Positions 18,927-28,162 are shown, numbered from the stretch's first letter. The stretch: DNA of 64,000 bases from Marivita hallyeonensis (GCF_900129875.1 NZ_FQXC01000004.1:310001-374000), one strand, 5' to 3'. Program-made: numbers and translations. Notes: generated from the sequence alone by a model not told the origin.

Positions 18927-19190
18927 TCAGCTTCTCCGCCCTTTCCAACCGCCTCTTCGTCTGGGCGCATTCATTGACGCCAAGCCTTCTTCCAGCACCT
19001 GGCGCATGGGGTGGCCGTCCTCTGGATGGCGGTCGAGCAATGTTTTGATCAGTGACTGACTGTCCGCATCCACCGGAACGGCCAAGGCCCAGTCGAGGAA
19101 GATGGAGCGGCATTCCTCGTAGGTGATGCCGTCAATCTTGAAAGCTTCCGCGATCAGTCCTTTTGGATCCGTAGCGTCGCCTTTTCGCAT
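18927..19190 (-). CDS. Small conserved hypothetical protein downstream of glnE
   Basis: An 87-residue acidic-then-basic soluble protein with no membrane segment. It has a GITYEECRSIFLDWALAVP centre and a basic arginine-rich tail. I recognise it only as a small protein often placed after glnE in Rhodobacterales. The start lies three bases after the glnE stop, so the two genes are translated from one transcript. Function unknown. Confidence 0.72.
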   Translation of the reverse strand: MRKGDATDPKGLIAEAFKIDGITYEECRSIFLDWALAVPVDADSQSLIKTLLDRHPEDGHPMRQVLEEGLASMNAPRRRGGWKGRRS

Positions 19191-19193
19191 GGC

Positions 19194-21986
19194 TCAACTG
19201 TCCTTCTCGATGGGCGGCAGGGCCGCGTTGATCAATTCGGCCGCTCGGGCGCTCGACATGGTGAGTTTTTCGCGCAGGGCGTCGATGCTCTCGGTCTTCG
19301 TGATGCGGCACAGGAATGCGGACGCGGCACTTCGGTCGTTGTCCGGGCTGACGGTCGTGTCCGAGATCAAGCGCGCGCCGAGCTGGAGCGACCAACACAG
19401 GGTATAGGTGTGACTTAAGTGCTGCGCGGTCTCGGAAGAGAGCCAGCCGCAGGTCACACCGCTTTGCAAGGCATCCGGCACCGCGCCCAACGGTCGACCC
19501 GCCAGCAGCGCGGCGGCTTGGGCGACAAGTTCGATGTCCTGCATCCGCCCCTGCCCCAGCTTTGGGTCCCACGGGTCGCCCGCGCCCTTGGCCGCGGCGA
19601 TCCGGTTGCGCATGACGGCCACCTCGCCAAGCACCCCGTCCCAGTCGCGTGGGGACGCAAGCACGTCTGATTGGACGGCTTGAATATCCGCACCAAGCGG
19701 CCCCGCTGGCGCGACGACGCGGGCGCGTGTCAGGGCAAGATGTTCCCAGACCCAGGCCTCATGCATCTGGTAATCGCGGAAAGACTGCAGGCTGGTGGCG
19801 ACCGGACCCTGGTTGCCGGATGGGCGCAGGCGCATATCGATCTCGTAAAGCCGGCCTTCGGCCATCGGGACGGTCACTGCGGTGATCATCGCCTGCGTGA
19901 GGCGCGCGTAATAAGGGCGCGGCGCCAGCGGGCGACGTCCGTCCGACAGTTCGGCATCGCCGGGATCATAGATTACGATCAGGTCGAGGTCCGACTGCGC
20001 GTGCAGTCGCCGCGACCCGAGGCTTCCCATCCCGAGGATCACAGCGCCTCGTCCCGGTGGCGAGCCGTGCTTGCGCGCGAACTCCGTCTGCACCTCTGGG
20101 GCGATGGCGCCCAGTACCGCATCGGCGAGGTCGGCATATTGCGCCCCGGCTTCTTCCGCCTCGATCAGGCCGCGCAAGACATGCACGCCGATACGGAAAT
20201 GCCATTCCTTTGCCCAGCGACGCGCGGCGTTGAGCTTGTTCTCGTAATCCGCCTCGCGCGACAGGATATCCGACAGGGACGCGCGCAAGCTCTGCTCCCC
20301 CGGCCAGTCCGCAAAGAAATCGCCCCCGATCACAGCGTCGAACACGCCTGCATTTCGCGACAAGTAGCGGGCAAGCTCTGGTGAAACACCCACGATGTCG
20401 ATCAGCAGGTCGATGAGCTGCGGATTGGCCTCGAACAGCGAAAACACCTGCACCCCGGCGGGCAGACCGCTGAGGAACCCGTCGAATGCAGACAGCGCGG
20501 ATTGCGGGTCAGATGTCTTTCCGAGGCGATTGAGGATGTCGGGCTTGAGCCGTTCGAAGATTCCGCTGCCACGCTGGGATCGCAGCGCGGGATAGGTGCG
20601 CCAGCGACTGACGACCTCGGACTTGGCCAGCGCTTCCGGGATAGGTGCGTCGGACGTTGGTGCCGCGTCACCCCCGAAGAAGCCCTCTGTCAGACTGTGC
20701 ACCTCTTCCAGCCGGTCGCGCAAATGACGCTCCAGCGTGTCTCGGTCGGTGCCCATGAAAGCCGCGAGCCGTTCGAAGCCTTCGGGTGACTTCGGCAGAT
20801 CGTGGGTCTGGGCGTCGCGCACCATCTGCACACGGTGTTCGACCTCCCGGTGTGCGCGATAGTGTTCGGTCAGCGTGTCCGCCACGTCTTTCGGCACCCA
20901 GCCCTTTTCGGCCAGAACGGCGAGCGCCGGAACGGTGCCACGCAGACGCAGGTCCATATCGCGTCCACCTGCGATGATTTGGCGGGTCTGGGTGAAGAAC
21001 TCGATTTCCCGAATGCCGCCGCGGCCAAGTTTCATGTTGTGGCCAGGCAGGGTAATGGCGCCGCCCAATCCCTTATGATCCCTGATCCGCTGCACCATGT
21101 CATGCGCATCCTGAATGGCCGCGAAATCGAGGTGCTTCCGCCAGACGAAGGGTGTCAGCGTCTTGAGGAATCGTTCCCCGGCTGCGGTGTCACCGGCGCA
21201 AGCACGCGCCTTGATGTATGCAGCACGTTCCCACGTGCGGCCGAGGCTTTCGTAGTAGCGCTCTGCCGCTTCCATGGCGAGGCAGACCGGCGTCACCGCC
21301 GGGTCCGGGCGCAGACGCAGATCGGTGCGAAAGACGTAGCCGTCTCCCGTCAGATCGCTCAGCATCGCGCACATCTTGCGCGTGGCACGGACAAAGCTGG
21401 CGCGGGCATCGTGATAAGCGTCCGGGTCGAAGCGGGTTTCGTCAAAGAGGCAGATCAGATCGACATCAGAGCTGTAATTCAGCTCGCCCGCGCCCATCTT
21501 GCCCATCGCCAGGGCCACCATGCCGCCAGCCTGCTCGGCATCGTCTTCGGTCTGACCGGGCAGCTTGCCGCGTTTGATTTCCGCCCCGATGGTGGCGCGC
21601 AGCGCGAGGTGTACCGAGAGGTCCGCGAAATCCGTGAGTGTTTGCGTCACGGTTTCAAGCGGCCAGACACCGGCGAGGTCGGCCAGCGCTGTCAGCAGGG
21701 CAACGCGGCGTTTGGCTTGCCGCAGCGCGACCGCCAGCGCATCGGGCGCGGTGGCCCTGAGATCATCGCATAGCTGTGGCACCGCGCTGTCCATCACATC
21801 AAGCGCGCCTTCGAGCCAGTCGCCTTCTTTCTCGATCAGGGATTTCAGATACGGGCTGCAGCCGCCGGTGCCCGCGATCAATAGCGCGATGTCGCCGCTG
21901 GCCCAGGGCACGGCCTGCAACGTGTCGGCACCGTGATCGGGCTCAAAGGCACGGGGCAAACGGGTGATGCGCTTTGCGAAACTCAT
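19194..21986 (-). CDS. glnE: Bifunctional glutamine synthetase adenylyltransferase/adenylyl-removing enzyme
   Basis: A 930-residue enzyme that adds AMP to, and phosphorolytically removes it from, a tyrosine of glutamine synthetase in response to PII and glutamine. Two nucleotidyltransferase halves are visible: the N-terminal one with GAGELNYSSDVDLICLFD and the C-terminal one with GSLGSRRLHAQSDLDLIVIYD, each followed by its GlnD/PII-uridylyltransferase-like helical domain. The GRGGIREIEFF motif of the N-terminal half and GRMQDIELVAQ of the C-terminal half are also present. Length is normal for the family. Confidence 0.97.
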   Translation of the reverse strand: MSFAKRITRLPRAFEPDHGADTLQAVPWASGDIALLIAGTGGCSPYLKSLIEKEGDWLEGALDVMDSAVPQLCDDLRATAPDALAVALRQAKRRVALLTALADLAGVWPLETVTQTLTDFADLSVHLALRATIGAEIKRGKLPGQTEDDAEQAGGMVALAMGKMGAGELNYSSDVDLICLFDETRFDPDAYHDARASFVRATRKMCAMLSDLTGDGYVFRTDLRLRPDPAVTPVCLAMEAAERYYESLGRTWERAAYIKARACAGDTAAGERFLKTLTPFVWRKHLDFAAIQDAHDMVQRIRDHKGLGGAITLPGHNMKLGRGGIREIEFFTQTRQIIAGGRDMDLRLRGTVPALAVLAEKGWVPKDVADTLTEHYRAHREVEHRVQMVRDAQTHDLPKSPEGFERLAAFMGTDRDTLERHLRDRLEEVHSLTEGFFGGDAAPTSDAPIPEALAKSEVVSRWRTYPALRSQRGSGIFERLKPDILNRLGKTSDPQSALSAFDGFLSGLPAGVQVFSLFEANPQLIDLLIDIVGVSPELARYLSRNAGVFDAVIGGDFFADWPGEQSLRASLSDILSREADYENKLNAARRWAKEWHFRIGVHVLRGLIEAEEAGAQYADLADAVLGAIAPEVQTEFARKHGSPPGRGAVILGMGSLGSRRLHAQSDLDLIVIYDPGDAELSDGRRPLAPRPYYARLTQAMITAVTVPMAEGRLYEIDMRLRPSGNQGPVATSLQSFRDYQMHEAWVWEHLALTRARVVAPAGPLGADIQAVQSDVLASPRDWDGVLGEVAVMRNRIAAAKGAGDPWDPKLGQGRMQDIELVAQAAALLAGRPLGAVPDALQSGVTCGWLSSETAQHLSHTYTLCWSLQLGARLISDTTVSPDNDRSAASAFLCRITKTESIDALREKLTMSSARAAELINAALPPIEKDS

Positions 21987-22513
21987 GGCGGAAGATGGTC
22001 ACGCGTTCGGGCAAATGGCAATGGGATTGCGTGCGATCTTGGCAGGTGGATCCGTCGATGCAGGAGGGATCGTCAAGGCACGACGGACGCTAATGGTTCC
22101 GCTGACATGGCGTGTGGCCGGTCAGACAGCTGTGTCCGACCGACGGGCAAAGCGGAATGTTACCCGTCGGGTCCACCCGAGGATAACGATGTCTTGTAAG
22201 CCGGGCTTCAGCCCGGAATGTGTTACGTGAAGAGAAAAAGCGGCGCCGCCTCGTTTGGCCTGACGGTTCTCTCATCTGCCGGGAATTCCCCGGGACCTGT
22301 GCCCTCGCAGGCCTTCATGAAACCGGTTTCTCATGGTCGCCCCGGATCGGGGAACAAGAGACTGTCAGTTCAGGTGTCGCGGCATGGGAGTGACCCTTCC
22401 CGCTCGATGCGCATCGTGGGCAGCGGTATGCCGCGCGAGGCGTTAAGGAGTTGGAAACCGTGCGTGCGCTCAGGATCTCGGCGAATGGCTGAAAGACGGG
22501 ACAAAGCCGCCGT
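21987..22513. other. Intergenic stretch with two hairpins, no supported gene
   Basis: These 527 bases hold no reading frame with convincing protein character. Two inverted repeats stand out: CGACGGG...CCCGTCG (22141-22147 with 22163-22169) and CCGGGC-TTCA-GCCCGG (22201-22216). They may be glnE leader structure or remnants of a repeat element. The glnE promoter should lie in the first part, read leftwards. Confidence 0.45.
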
Positions 22514-22798
22514 TCAGCCAAAACGAAGCTGGACTCGAATGTTTTCGTCTTTCTGAGCTTCTTCAAACACAGCCTTAATACGAGACAGCAGCGCAGAGAC
22601 TGGTTCTGGGACGTCTTTGTATCCTACCACTTCGATGCAGTATGGCGGCAATAAGCCATTGATATCGCTCGTTATGCTGTCCCATAGCGCATCTAAGTTG
22701 TGCCCATGCCACTCCGGAGCGTCCAAGATAGCAAGCAATCGCCCATAGACATCGTCGACATATTTGCAATCCGAAACATCTATTCTGAGAGACTTCAT
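22514..22798 (-). CDS. Barstar-family ribonuclease inhibitor-like protein
   Basis: A 94-residue barstar-fold protein: MKSLRIDVSDCK strand, the YGRLLAILDAPEWHGHNLDALWDSI helix-loop that in barstar plugs the barnase active site, and a C-terminal helix and strand. Barstar binds and blocks barnase-type guanyl RNases. No ribonuclease partner is visible in the neighbouring 10 kb, so it is an orphan immunity gene or acts on something else. It lies 77 bases after the ketoacyl synthase gene; the surrounding DNA is more AT-rich than its neighbours, which may point to transfer. Confidence 0.82.
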   Translation of the reverse strand: MKSLRIDVSDCKYVDDVYGRLLAILDAPEWHGHNLDALWDSITSDINGLLPPYCIEVVGYKDVPEPVSALLSRIKAVFEEAQKDENIRVQLRFG

Positions 22799-22875
22799 CT
22801 GGCGACATTCGCATATGCAGAAAGCTGTGGCTATGGCCTCCAAGCCGCCACTCAACCTTGGGCTCACCACACAGG

Positions 22876-24084
22876 CTACACCCGCCGGAGCGCCAGGACG
22901 GAATTGAGCCCGCCGAAGGCAAAGGCGTTGGACAGGGCGACCTGCACCTTCGCGTCTCTCGCCACATTGGGTACCACGTCGAGCGCGCATTCCGGGTCCG
23001 GTTCCTCGTATCCGATGGTCGGGGCGATGACACCGTCCCGCACCGCCATGATGCAGGCGAGAAGTTCGATGGCGCCGGTGCCGCCGATGCAATGCCCGTG
23101 CATCGCCTTGGTCGATGAGATCATGAGCTTGTCGGCATGGGCGCGAAACACATCCGCCACCGCCGCGCATTCGGTCTTGTCATTCGCCGCCGTTCCGGTG
23201 CCGTGCGCGTTGATGTAACCCACCTCCTCCGGGTTGAGTTTGGCATCCTGCAGGGCGCCGGCAATCGCACGGGCAGCGCCGTTCTTGGATGGCATGACGA
23301 TGTCGGAGGCGTCCGAGGTCATGGCGAACCCGACGACTTCCGCAAGGATCTCAGCGCCCCGCGCCGTGGCATGGTCGTGATCTTCGAACACGAACACCCC
23401 GGCCCCTTCGCCCTGCACCATGCCGTTGCGGTTGGCGCTGAAAGGACGGCAGGCATCCTTGGACATCACGCGCAGCCCTTCCCATGCCTTGACGCCCCCG
23501 AAACAGAGCATCGATTCCGACCCGCCGGTGATCATCACCGGGGCAAGACCCCCGTGCACCATCTGGAACGCCTGGCTCATGGCATGGTTGGACGAGGCGC
23601 AGGCGGTTGAGACGGTGAAACTCGGACCCTTGAGATTGAACTCCATCGACACATGACTGGCGGCCGCGTTGTTCATGAGTTTCGGGACGACGAACGGATG
23701 TACCCGGTTCTTGCCGTCTTCGTAGACCGAGCGGTAGTTTTCGTCGAGCGTGGTCATCCCGCCGCCGGAATTTCCAAGAACAACACCCGAGCGCGCCGCC
23801 AATTCGCCCGAAAACTCCAACCCGGCCTGCGCCAGCGCTTCCCGGGCCGCGATCAGCGTGAATTGGGTGAAGCGGTCATAGAGGGACAATTGCTGGCGAT
23901 TGAAATGCGCCGTCTCATCGAATTCGTGTACTTGCGCGCCGATCTGGATCGACAGGCGCTCCACGTCCTGGAACGACAAAGGGCCGATGCCGCAACGTCC
24001 CTCGCGCATTGCCTCCAGAGTATCCGGCACATTGAGGCCGAGTGCATTGACCGTCCCTGCCCCTGTGATGACGACGCGTTTCAT
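22876..24084 (-). CDS. Beta-ketoacyl-ACP synthase II-like (FabF family)
   Basis: A 402-residue condensing enzyme. The catalytic triad is present: Cys162 in STACASSNHA, His294 in NAHGTGT and His331 in KAMHGHCIGG, with Lys326 conserved. The last motif differs from housekeeping FabF (GHLLGAAG type), suggesting a specialised synthase. It begins six bases after a dedicated acyl carrier protein gene and lies downstream of lpxD, an arrangement that suggests acyl-chain supply for lipid A or another envelope lipid. That role is inferred from context only. Confidence 0.9.
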   Translation of the reverse strand: MKRVVITGAGTVNALGLNVPDTLEAMREGRCGIGPLSFQDVERLSIQIGAQVHEFDETAHFNRQQLSLYDRFTQFTLIAAREALAQAGLEFSGELAARSGVVLGNSGGGMTTLDENYRSVYEDGKNRVHPFVVPKLMNNAAASHVSMEFNLKGPSFTVSTACASSNHAMSQAFQMVHGGLAPVMITGGSESMLCFGGVKAWEGLRVMSKDACRPFSANRNGMVQGEGAGVFVFEDHDHATARGAEILAEVVGFAMTSDASDIVMPSKNGAARAIAGALQDAKLNPEEVGYINAHGTGTAANDKTECAAVADVFRAHADKLMISSTKAMHGHCIGGTGAIELLACIMAVRDGVIAPTIGYEEPDPECALDVVPNVARDAKVQVALSNAFAFGGLNSVLALRRV

Positions 24085-24090
24085 GTTGTG

Positions 24091-24351
24091 TCAGCCGGAC
24101 TGGTCCGCGATCAGGCGTTCCACACCTGCAATCACCGAAGTCACCGACGAGATGTCGAAATCGCTTTTGCCCGGTTCATTGGCGTTGAACGGCACTTCGA
24201 TGTCGAACTCTTCTTCAAGAGCGAAGATGCATTCCACAAGGGCCATGCTGTCGATGCCGAGGTCTTCCATCGTGTCGTTCAGAGCAACGTCGGACGGCTC
24301 GATCATCGCCTGATCGGCAATGATCTTGATCACCCTGTCTTGCACGCTCAT
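24091..24351 (-). CDS. Specialised acyl carrier protein
   Basis: An 86-residue acyl carrier protein with the phosphopantetheine attachment serine at residue 35 in DLGIDSMALVE. The sequence differs from housekeeping AcpP (DLGADSLDTVE type) and has an insertion-rich region FNANEPGKSDFDISS before the last helix, as in dedicated ACPs for special lipids such as AcpXL. I take the ATG at 24351, which has an AAGGG ribosome binding site eight bases upstream; an in-frame GTG at 24360 is too close to that site. Confidence 0.9.
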   Translation of the reverse strand: MSVQDRVIKIIADQAMIEPSDVALNDTMEDLGIDSMALVECIFALEEEFDIEVPFNANEPGKSDFDISSVTSVIAGVERLIADQSG

Positions 24352-24387
24352 CTGTCCCACCCTTCAGACGCTTTCGTTGGGCGTGAT

Positions 24388-25479
24388 TTAGTCACTGGGT
24401 TCGGTCTTTGAAACCGTTTTCTTGAGAGCGGCCACATCCGCAATCAGCCGCGGCAGGCGGCGCAGCTGCTTGTAGAGATCCAGTTGTGTGTCCATTTTCA
24501 TGGCCGGGTAGCCAAGCATGACCCGCCCGGCAGGAACGTTGGACAGCACCTTGGTGGCGCCGCCGGTGATGACGTTGTCGCCGATGAAGATGTTGTCGCT
24601 GACGCCACTCTGGCCGCCCAGAACCACGTTGTTGCCGATACGACTCGACCCGGCGATGCCAACTTGCGCGCAGATCAGACAGTCATTGCCGATGACCACG
24701 TTGTGGCCGACCTGGGCAAGGTTGTCGAATTTGCAGCCATTGCCAATCTGTGTGTCACGCACGGTGCCCCGGTCGATACAGGCATTCGCCCCGAGTTCCA
24801 CATCGTCGCCGATGGTCACGGAGCCCAGCGAATGAATGCGGGCATAGCTTTGGGCCATGGCATTCCCGGCATCGCCCAGCGTCTCGCGGACGTTTTCCGC
24901 GCCTGAGGCTTCCGGCGTCACAAAGGAGAACCCGTCGGCCCCGACCACCGCGCCGGGATGAGCAATGAAACGATCACCGATGCTCACGCCGTGCATCAAG
25001 CGGACACCGCTGTTGAGACGCGCGTCGGCCCCAAGGGTCACGTCTTTTCCAACGTAACAGGACGGTCCGATGACGCTTCCCGACCCGATGCGCGCGCCGG
25101 CCTCGATCACCGTAAGAGCACCGATGGATACGTCCGCGCCCAAGACCGCGTCGGGATGGATGATGGCGCTGGGATGGATGCCGGTCTCGTAACCACTGCC
25201 CGTGTCCAGCATGGCAGAGAGGCCGGACATGGCGAAACGCGGACGAGGCGCCATCAGGGCCGCGTCGAGGCCAAATGCCCGCCAGTCCGCGCCGTCCCAT
25301 AGCATGGCGGCGCGGGCCTGGCCCTGAGTGAGCTGCGCCGCGAATTCCGGTTTCATGGCCAGCGCGAGGTCGTCGGGACCCGCGTGGGCCGGCTCCGCCA
25401 CAGCGCTGATGGTCAGAGCCACGTTGCCTTCGGCGCGAATGCCAAGGGCGTCTGCGATCTCTGCGATGGAAAAGGGCAT
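24388..25479 (-). CDS. lpxD: UDP-3-O-(3-hydroxyacyl)glucosamine N-acyltransferase
   Basis: A 363-residue left-handed beta-helix acyltransferase of lipid A synthesis, which adds the second hydroxyacyl chain to UDP-3-O-acyl-glucosamine. The N-terminal uridine-binding domain (1-100) is followed by hexapeptide repeats (HPDAVLGADVSIGALTVIEAG onward) and a C-terminal helix. The catalytic-type histidine in the QVGHNVVIG turn is present. It lies between an L,D-transpeptidase gene and the special ACP gene rather than in the usual bamA-lpxD-fabZ-lpxA cluster, so this may be an additional copy. Confidence 0.94.
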   Translation of the reverse strand: MPFSIAEIADALGIRAEGNVALTISAVAEPAHAGPDDLALAMKPEFAAQLTQGQARAAMLWDGADWRAFGLDAALMAPRPRFAMSGLSAMLDTGSGYETGIHPSAIIHPDAVLGADVSIGALTVIEAGARIGSGSVIGPSCYVGKDVTLGADARLNSGVRLMHGVSIGDRFIAHPGAVVGADGFSFVTPEASGAENVRETLGDAGNAMAQSYARIHSLGSVTIGDDVELGANACIDRGTVRDTQIGNGCKFDNLAQVGHNVVIGNDCLICAQVGIAGSSRIGNNVVLGGQSGVSDNIFIGDNVITGGATKVLSNVPAGRVMLGYPAMKMDTQLDLYKQLRRLPRLIADVAALKKTVSKTEPSD

Positions 25480-25507
25480 GGTGCCTCCGGCCTGACTGGC
25501 CGAAGGT

Positions 25508-27118
25508 TTAGCTTTGAATGCCGCCGATCTCCACCCCTGCCGCGCTCAGCGCGCGCCAGATTGATGCGTCACGGTCATAGACATCGCGACGGAACTGGAC
25601 GTCGCCCTTCGGTGTGGTGAAGGCCGTGCGGTAGATCAGATGAACGGGGACCGGCGTCTCAAGATTAACGCGCGTTTCCTGACCGGTGCGCAGTGTTCTG
25701 TGGAAGAAGCCAACCGGGTCATCGGTCTGCGGGGCCAGAAGCGCGTAGGCGAACTCGTGCGGATCGTTCAGGCGGACGCAGCCATGGCTGAAGGTGCGCA
25801 CCTCACGCGAGAACAGGGATTTCGCAGGCGTATCATGCAGATAGATGTTATGCTTGTTGGGGAACATGAACTTCACCGTGCCCAGTGCATTGCGCGGTCC
25901 GGGCCGCTGACGCATGGCAAAGGGGAAGTTGCGTTCCGTGTAGCCCGCAAAGCTGCGATTGCGGCTCACCACCCGACCGCGACTGTCGGTGATTTCAAGG
26001 TGTGATACTGCGCCGGGATTGGCGCGCAACTTGGGCAGGTACTCTCGCACGATGATGGAGCGCGGCACGAACCAACTTGGGTTGATGACCATGTGATCCA
26101 TTTCGTCCGAGAATTCCGGTGTCTGACGGTCAAGCTCCTGATGGCCGACTACCGAGCGTGTTTCGAACGTCAGTTTTCCGTGGTCAAAGATGCGGGCTTT
26201 GAAATCGGTGATGTTCACAAGGATATGGCGGTCGCCCAACCCGTCTGGACGATTGATCCAGCGTTCGCGCTCCATCGCCACCATGACGGATTTCAGACGG
26301 TCCTGCGGCGCGACGTTGATCTCTGCAATGGTGCTCGCCCCGGCAATGCCGTCTGCGGTCAGGCCGTGCCGGTCCTGAAAGGTTGCGACGGCTTCCGTGA
26401 TCGCGGCATCGTAAGATGCCGTAACAGTCGGTTTCAGGTATCCCATCCTGATCAGGCGGTCGCGCAGCGCGACTACGCCCTGCCCGCTATCGCCGGGTTC
26501 CATCTTGCGGGACGGCACTGTTGCGCCCCAGCCACCATGCGAAACGGCATGTTCCAGCCGCATCTTGGCCTTCATCAAACGCGTATATTCGTGGCTTTGC
26601 GGGACCAGCGAGGCGATGAAGGCCGATGGATCGTCTGACAGCAGACCCGACAGGTAGAAGCCCGCGTCGCGTCGCGGAATTTCGCGGACGATTTCACGGT
26701 GAACGCGTTGCGGCGTGTCGATCACACCGGTCTGCATGTCGCGCGCGAAGTCGAGATACAGTTCCGTCAACTGCACTTCGAGCGCACCGCGATCAAAGCC
26801 GTTTCGCACCGACGCCATGCGCGCCAGCAAAGCGTCCTGATTATAGCTGCGCTGAGGAAGGCCGTGATGCCGCGCGGATGCAAGCGCTTCGATCAAAGCG
26901 GTCCGGCGCGCGAAATCGGCCGGGCTGTCACCCGTCCAGATCGGCGCGAAACCGCGATCCCGGTAAAAGGCTGCGATCTCGTCGTCGCGCGACACATTCT
27001 CTGCCACAGCTTGCTGGAATGCAGTGACCTGAACGGCGTCGGATTTGACCGGCATGACAAATGCGGCCGCAGCCAGGGCAAGAACGGCGGCACTACGCAG
27101 GAATGTCTGGCGGGTCAT
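25508..27118 (-). CDS. L,D-transpeptidase with peptidoglycan-binding domain (YcbB/LdtD-like)
   Basis: A 536-residue exported enzyme that forms 3-3 crosslinks in murein or anchors proteins to it. Order of parts: signal peptide (residues 1-25, ALAAAAF core), a helical scaffold domain, a peptidoglycan_binding_1 domain (VVALRDRLIRMGYL to ATFQDRHGLTADG), then the YkuD catalytic domain with the nucleophile cysteine in FSHGCVRLNDP. Length and layout match the YcbB subgroup. It is the first gene of a four-gene same-strand run with lpxD, ACP and ketoacyl synthase. Confidence 0.93.
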   Translation of the reverse strand: MTRQTFLRSAAVLALAAAAFVMPVKSDAVQVTAFQQAVAENVSRDDEIAAFYRDRGFAPIWTGDSPADFARRTALIEALASARHHGLPQRSYNQDALLARMASVRNGFDRGALEVQLTELYLDFARDMQTGVIDTPQRVHREIVREIPRRDAGFYLSGLLSDDPSAFIASLVPQSHEYTRLMKAKMRLEHAVSHGGWGATVPSRKMEPGDSGQGVVALRDRLIRMGYLKPTVTASYDAAITEAVATFQDRHGLTADGIAGASTIAEINVAPQDRLKSVMVAMERERWINRPDGLGDRHILVNITDFKARIFDHGKLTFETRSVVGHQELDRQTPEFSDEMDHMVINPSWFVPRSIIVREYLPKLRANPGAVSHLEITDSRGRVVSRNRSFAGYTERNFPFAMRQRPGPRNALGTVKFMFPNKHNIYLHDTPAKSLFSREVRTFSHGCVRLNDPHEFAYALLAPQTDDPVGFFHRTLRTGQETRVNLETPVPVHLIYRTAFTTPKGDVQFRRDVYDRDASIWRALSAAGVEIGGIQS

Positions 27119-27468
27119 AAGGTACTCTCCCTCGATCGTACAACGTCAGCGCATTGACAGCGCTTTGGGTTCCATCGTCATGCTGGTCGCCAAAGCTGTC
27201 CACTCACAAAAAGGTATATTTTGACAATTACTTTAAATTTGCGGCAAAGCTGCACCGCAGCGACAGGTGTAGCGTAACTTAAACACAGTTTGCGAATTTA
27301 AGCAGGTTTTTGCCGAAAATAATTGATCCCCGATTTTTCTCGGAACTTTAGGTTTTTTTACGATTCGTGTTGTGTCATAGTCACGCGCAATATCAGGCAT
27401 TCGGCAGCGCTCGGGGAACGGCCTGGGCTTCAGACTTAAGTGAACACGGGACACACAGGCACTTATCA
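27119..27468. promoter_or_regulatory. AT-rich divergent promoter region
   Basis: This 350-base gap between the divergent L,D-transpeptidase and DUF882 genes is markedly AT-rich in its middle (27200-27370), with several A/T tracts and a TTGACA at 27221-27226. Both flanking genes encode exported cell-wall enzymes, so a shared control region is plausible. No operator could be identified with confidence. Confidence 0.5.
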
Positions 27469-28038
27469 ATGACTGACACTGGATCTGGCGGCTTTACGCG
27501 TCGCGGACTGCTGACTGCTTTTGCGGCGACGGCGGTTGCAGCGGCACCCACCTACTCGAACGCAGCGGGTTTCCTGCGCGGCGGAGGTGACATCCGACGG
27601 ATCAAGATGCACTCCGGCCGAACTGGCGAACGCATCGACATGATCTACTGGATCGAAGGCGAATACATCAAAGACGCCGTGCGCGAAGTGCATCACTTCA
27701 TGCGCGACTGGCGCACCAACGATGTGAAATCCATCGATCTGCGCACCATCGATATCATGGCCGCCGCGCACAACCTTCTGGACACAAGCGAACCCTACAT
27801 GTTGCTGAGCGGCTATCGCAGCCCGAAAACAAACGCGATGCTGCGGAGCCGTGGTTCGGGCGTGGCGAAGAACTCGCTCCACCTCAAAGGTCAGGCTGCA
27901 GACTTGCGCCTCAGCTCGCGGTCGGTCAACCAGATGGCCCGCGCCGCCGCCGCCTGCAAAGCGGGCGGAGTTGGCCGCTACTCTGGCTCCGGCTTCGTCC
28001 ACATGGACTGCGGCCCGGTCCGGTCCTGGGGCCGGTAA
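27469..28038 (+). CDS. DUF882 / YcbK-like murein peptidase with Tat signal
   Basis: A 189-residue exported protein. The N-terminus carries a twin-arginine signal (FTRRGLLTAFAATAVAAA, cleavage near YSNA). The body is the DUF882 (peptidase M15-like) fold: LSGYRSPKTNAML, the zinc-site segments SLHLKGQAADLR and FVHMDCGPVRSWG. It probably cuts peptidoglycan peptides in the periplasm. The ATG at 27469 begins the Tat signal; the upstream in-frame start at 27367 would bury it. Its divergent neighbour is an L,D-transpeptidase of YcbB type, mirroring the ycbB-ycbK pairing known elsewhere. Confidence 0.92.
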   Translation: MTDTGSGGFTRRGLLTAFAATAVAAAPTYSNAAGFLRGGGDIRRIKMHSGRTGERIDMIYWIEGEYIKDAVREVHHFMRDWRTNDVKSIDLRTIDIMAAAHNLLDTSEPYMLLSGYRSPKTNAMLRSRGSGVAKNSLHLKGQAADLRLSSRSVNQMARAAAACKAGGVGRYSGSGFVHMDCGPVRSWGR

Positions 28039-28066
28039 GACCTCAACGCTGATAAGACTGGAAATT

Positions 28067-28098
28067 TGGATGGGTGTCGCGGGGCGGCATCCATTTTT
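28067..28098 (+). terminator. Probable terminator after the DUF882 gene
   Basis: TGGATG (28067-28072) and CATCCA (28088-28093) form a stem with a 15-base GC-rich loop and are followed by TTTTTG. The stem is short, so efficiency is uncertain. Confidence 0.45.
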
Positions 28099-28162
28099 GT
28101 TTGTGCAACGCGGCAAACCGACCACCGCGCGGAACGCAGTGGTCGACGTCATGCATGAGTGA

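Noticed and set aside
21964-22230. An 88-codon plus-strand frame starting inside the glnE 5' end
   Set aside because: It has no family signature, overlaps the glnE start region, and its sequence looks like random high-GC translation.
27119-27468. Possible CtrA boxes (TTAA-N7-TTAA) in the AT-rich divergent promoter
   Set aside because: Several TTAA half-sites exist (for example 27279 and 27298) but none has a second half at the correct spacing.
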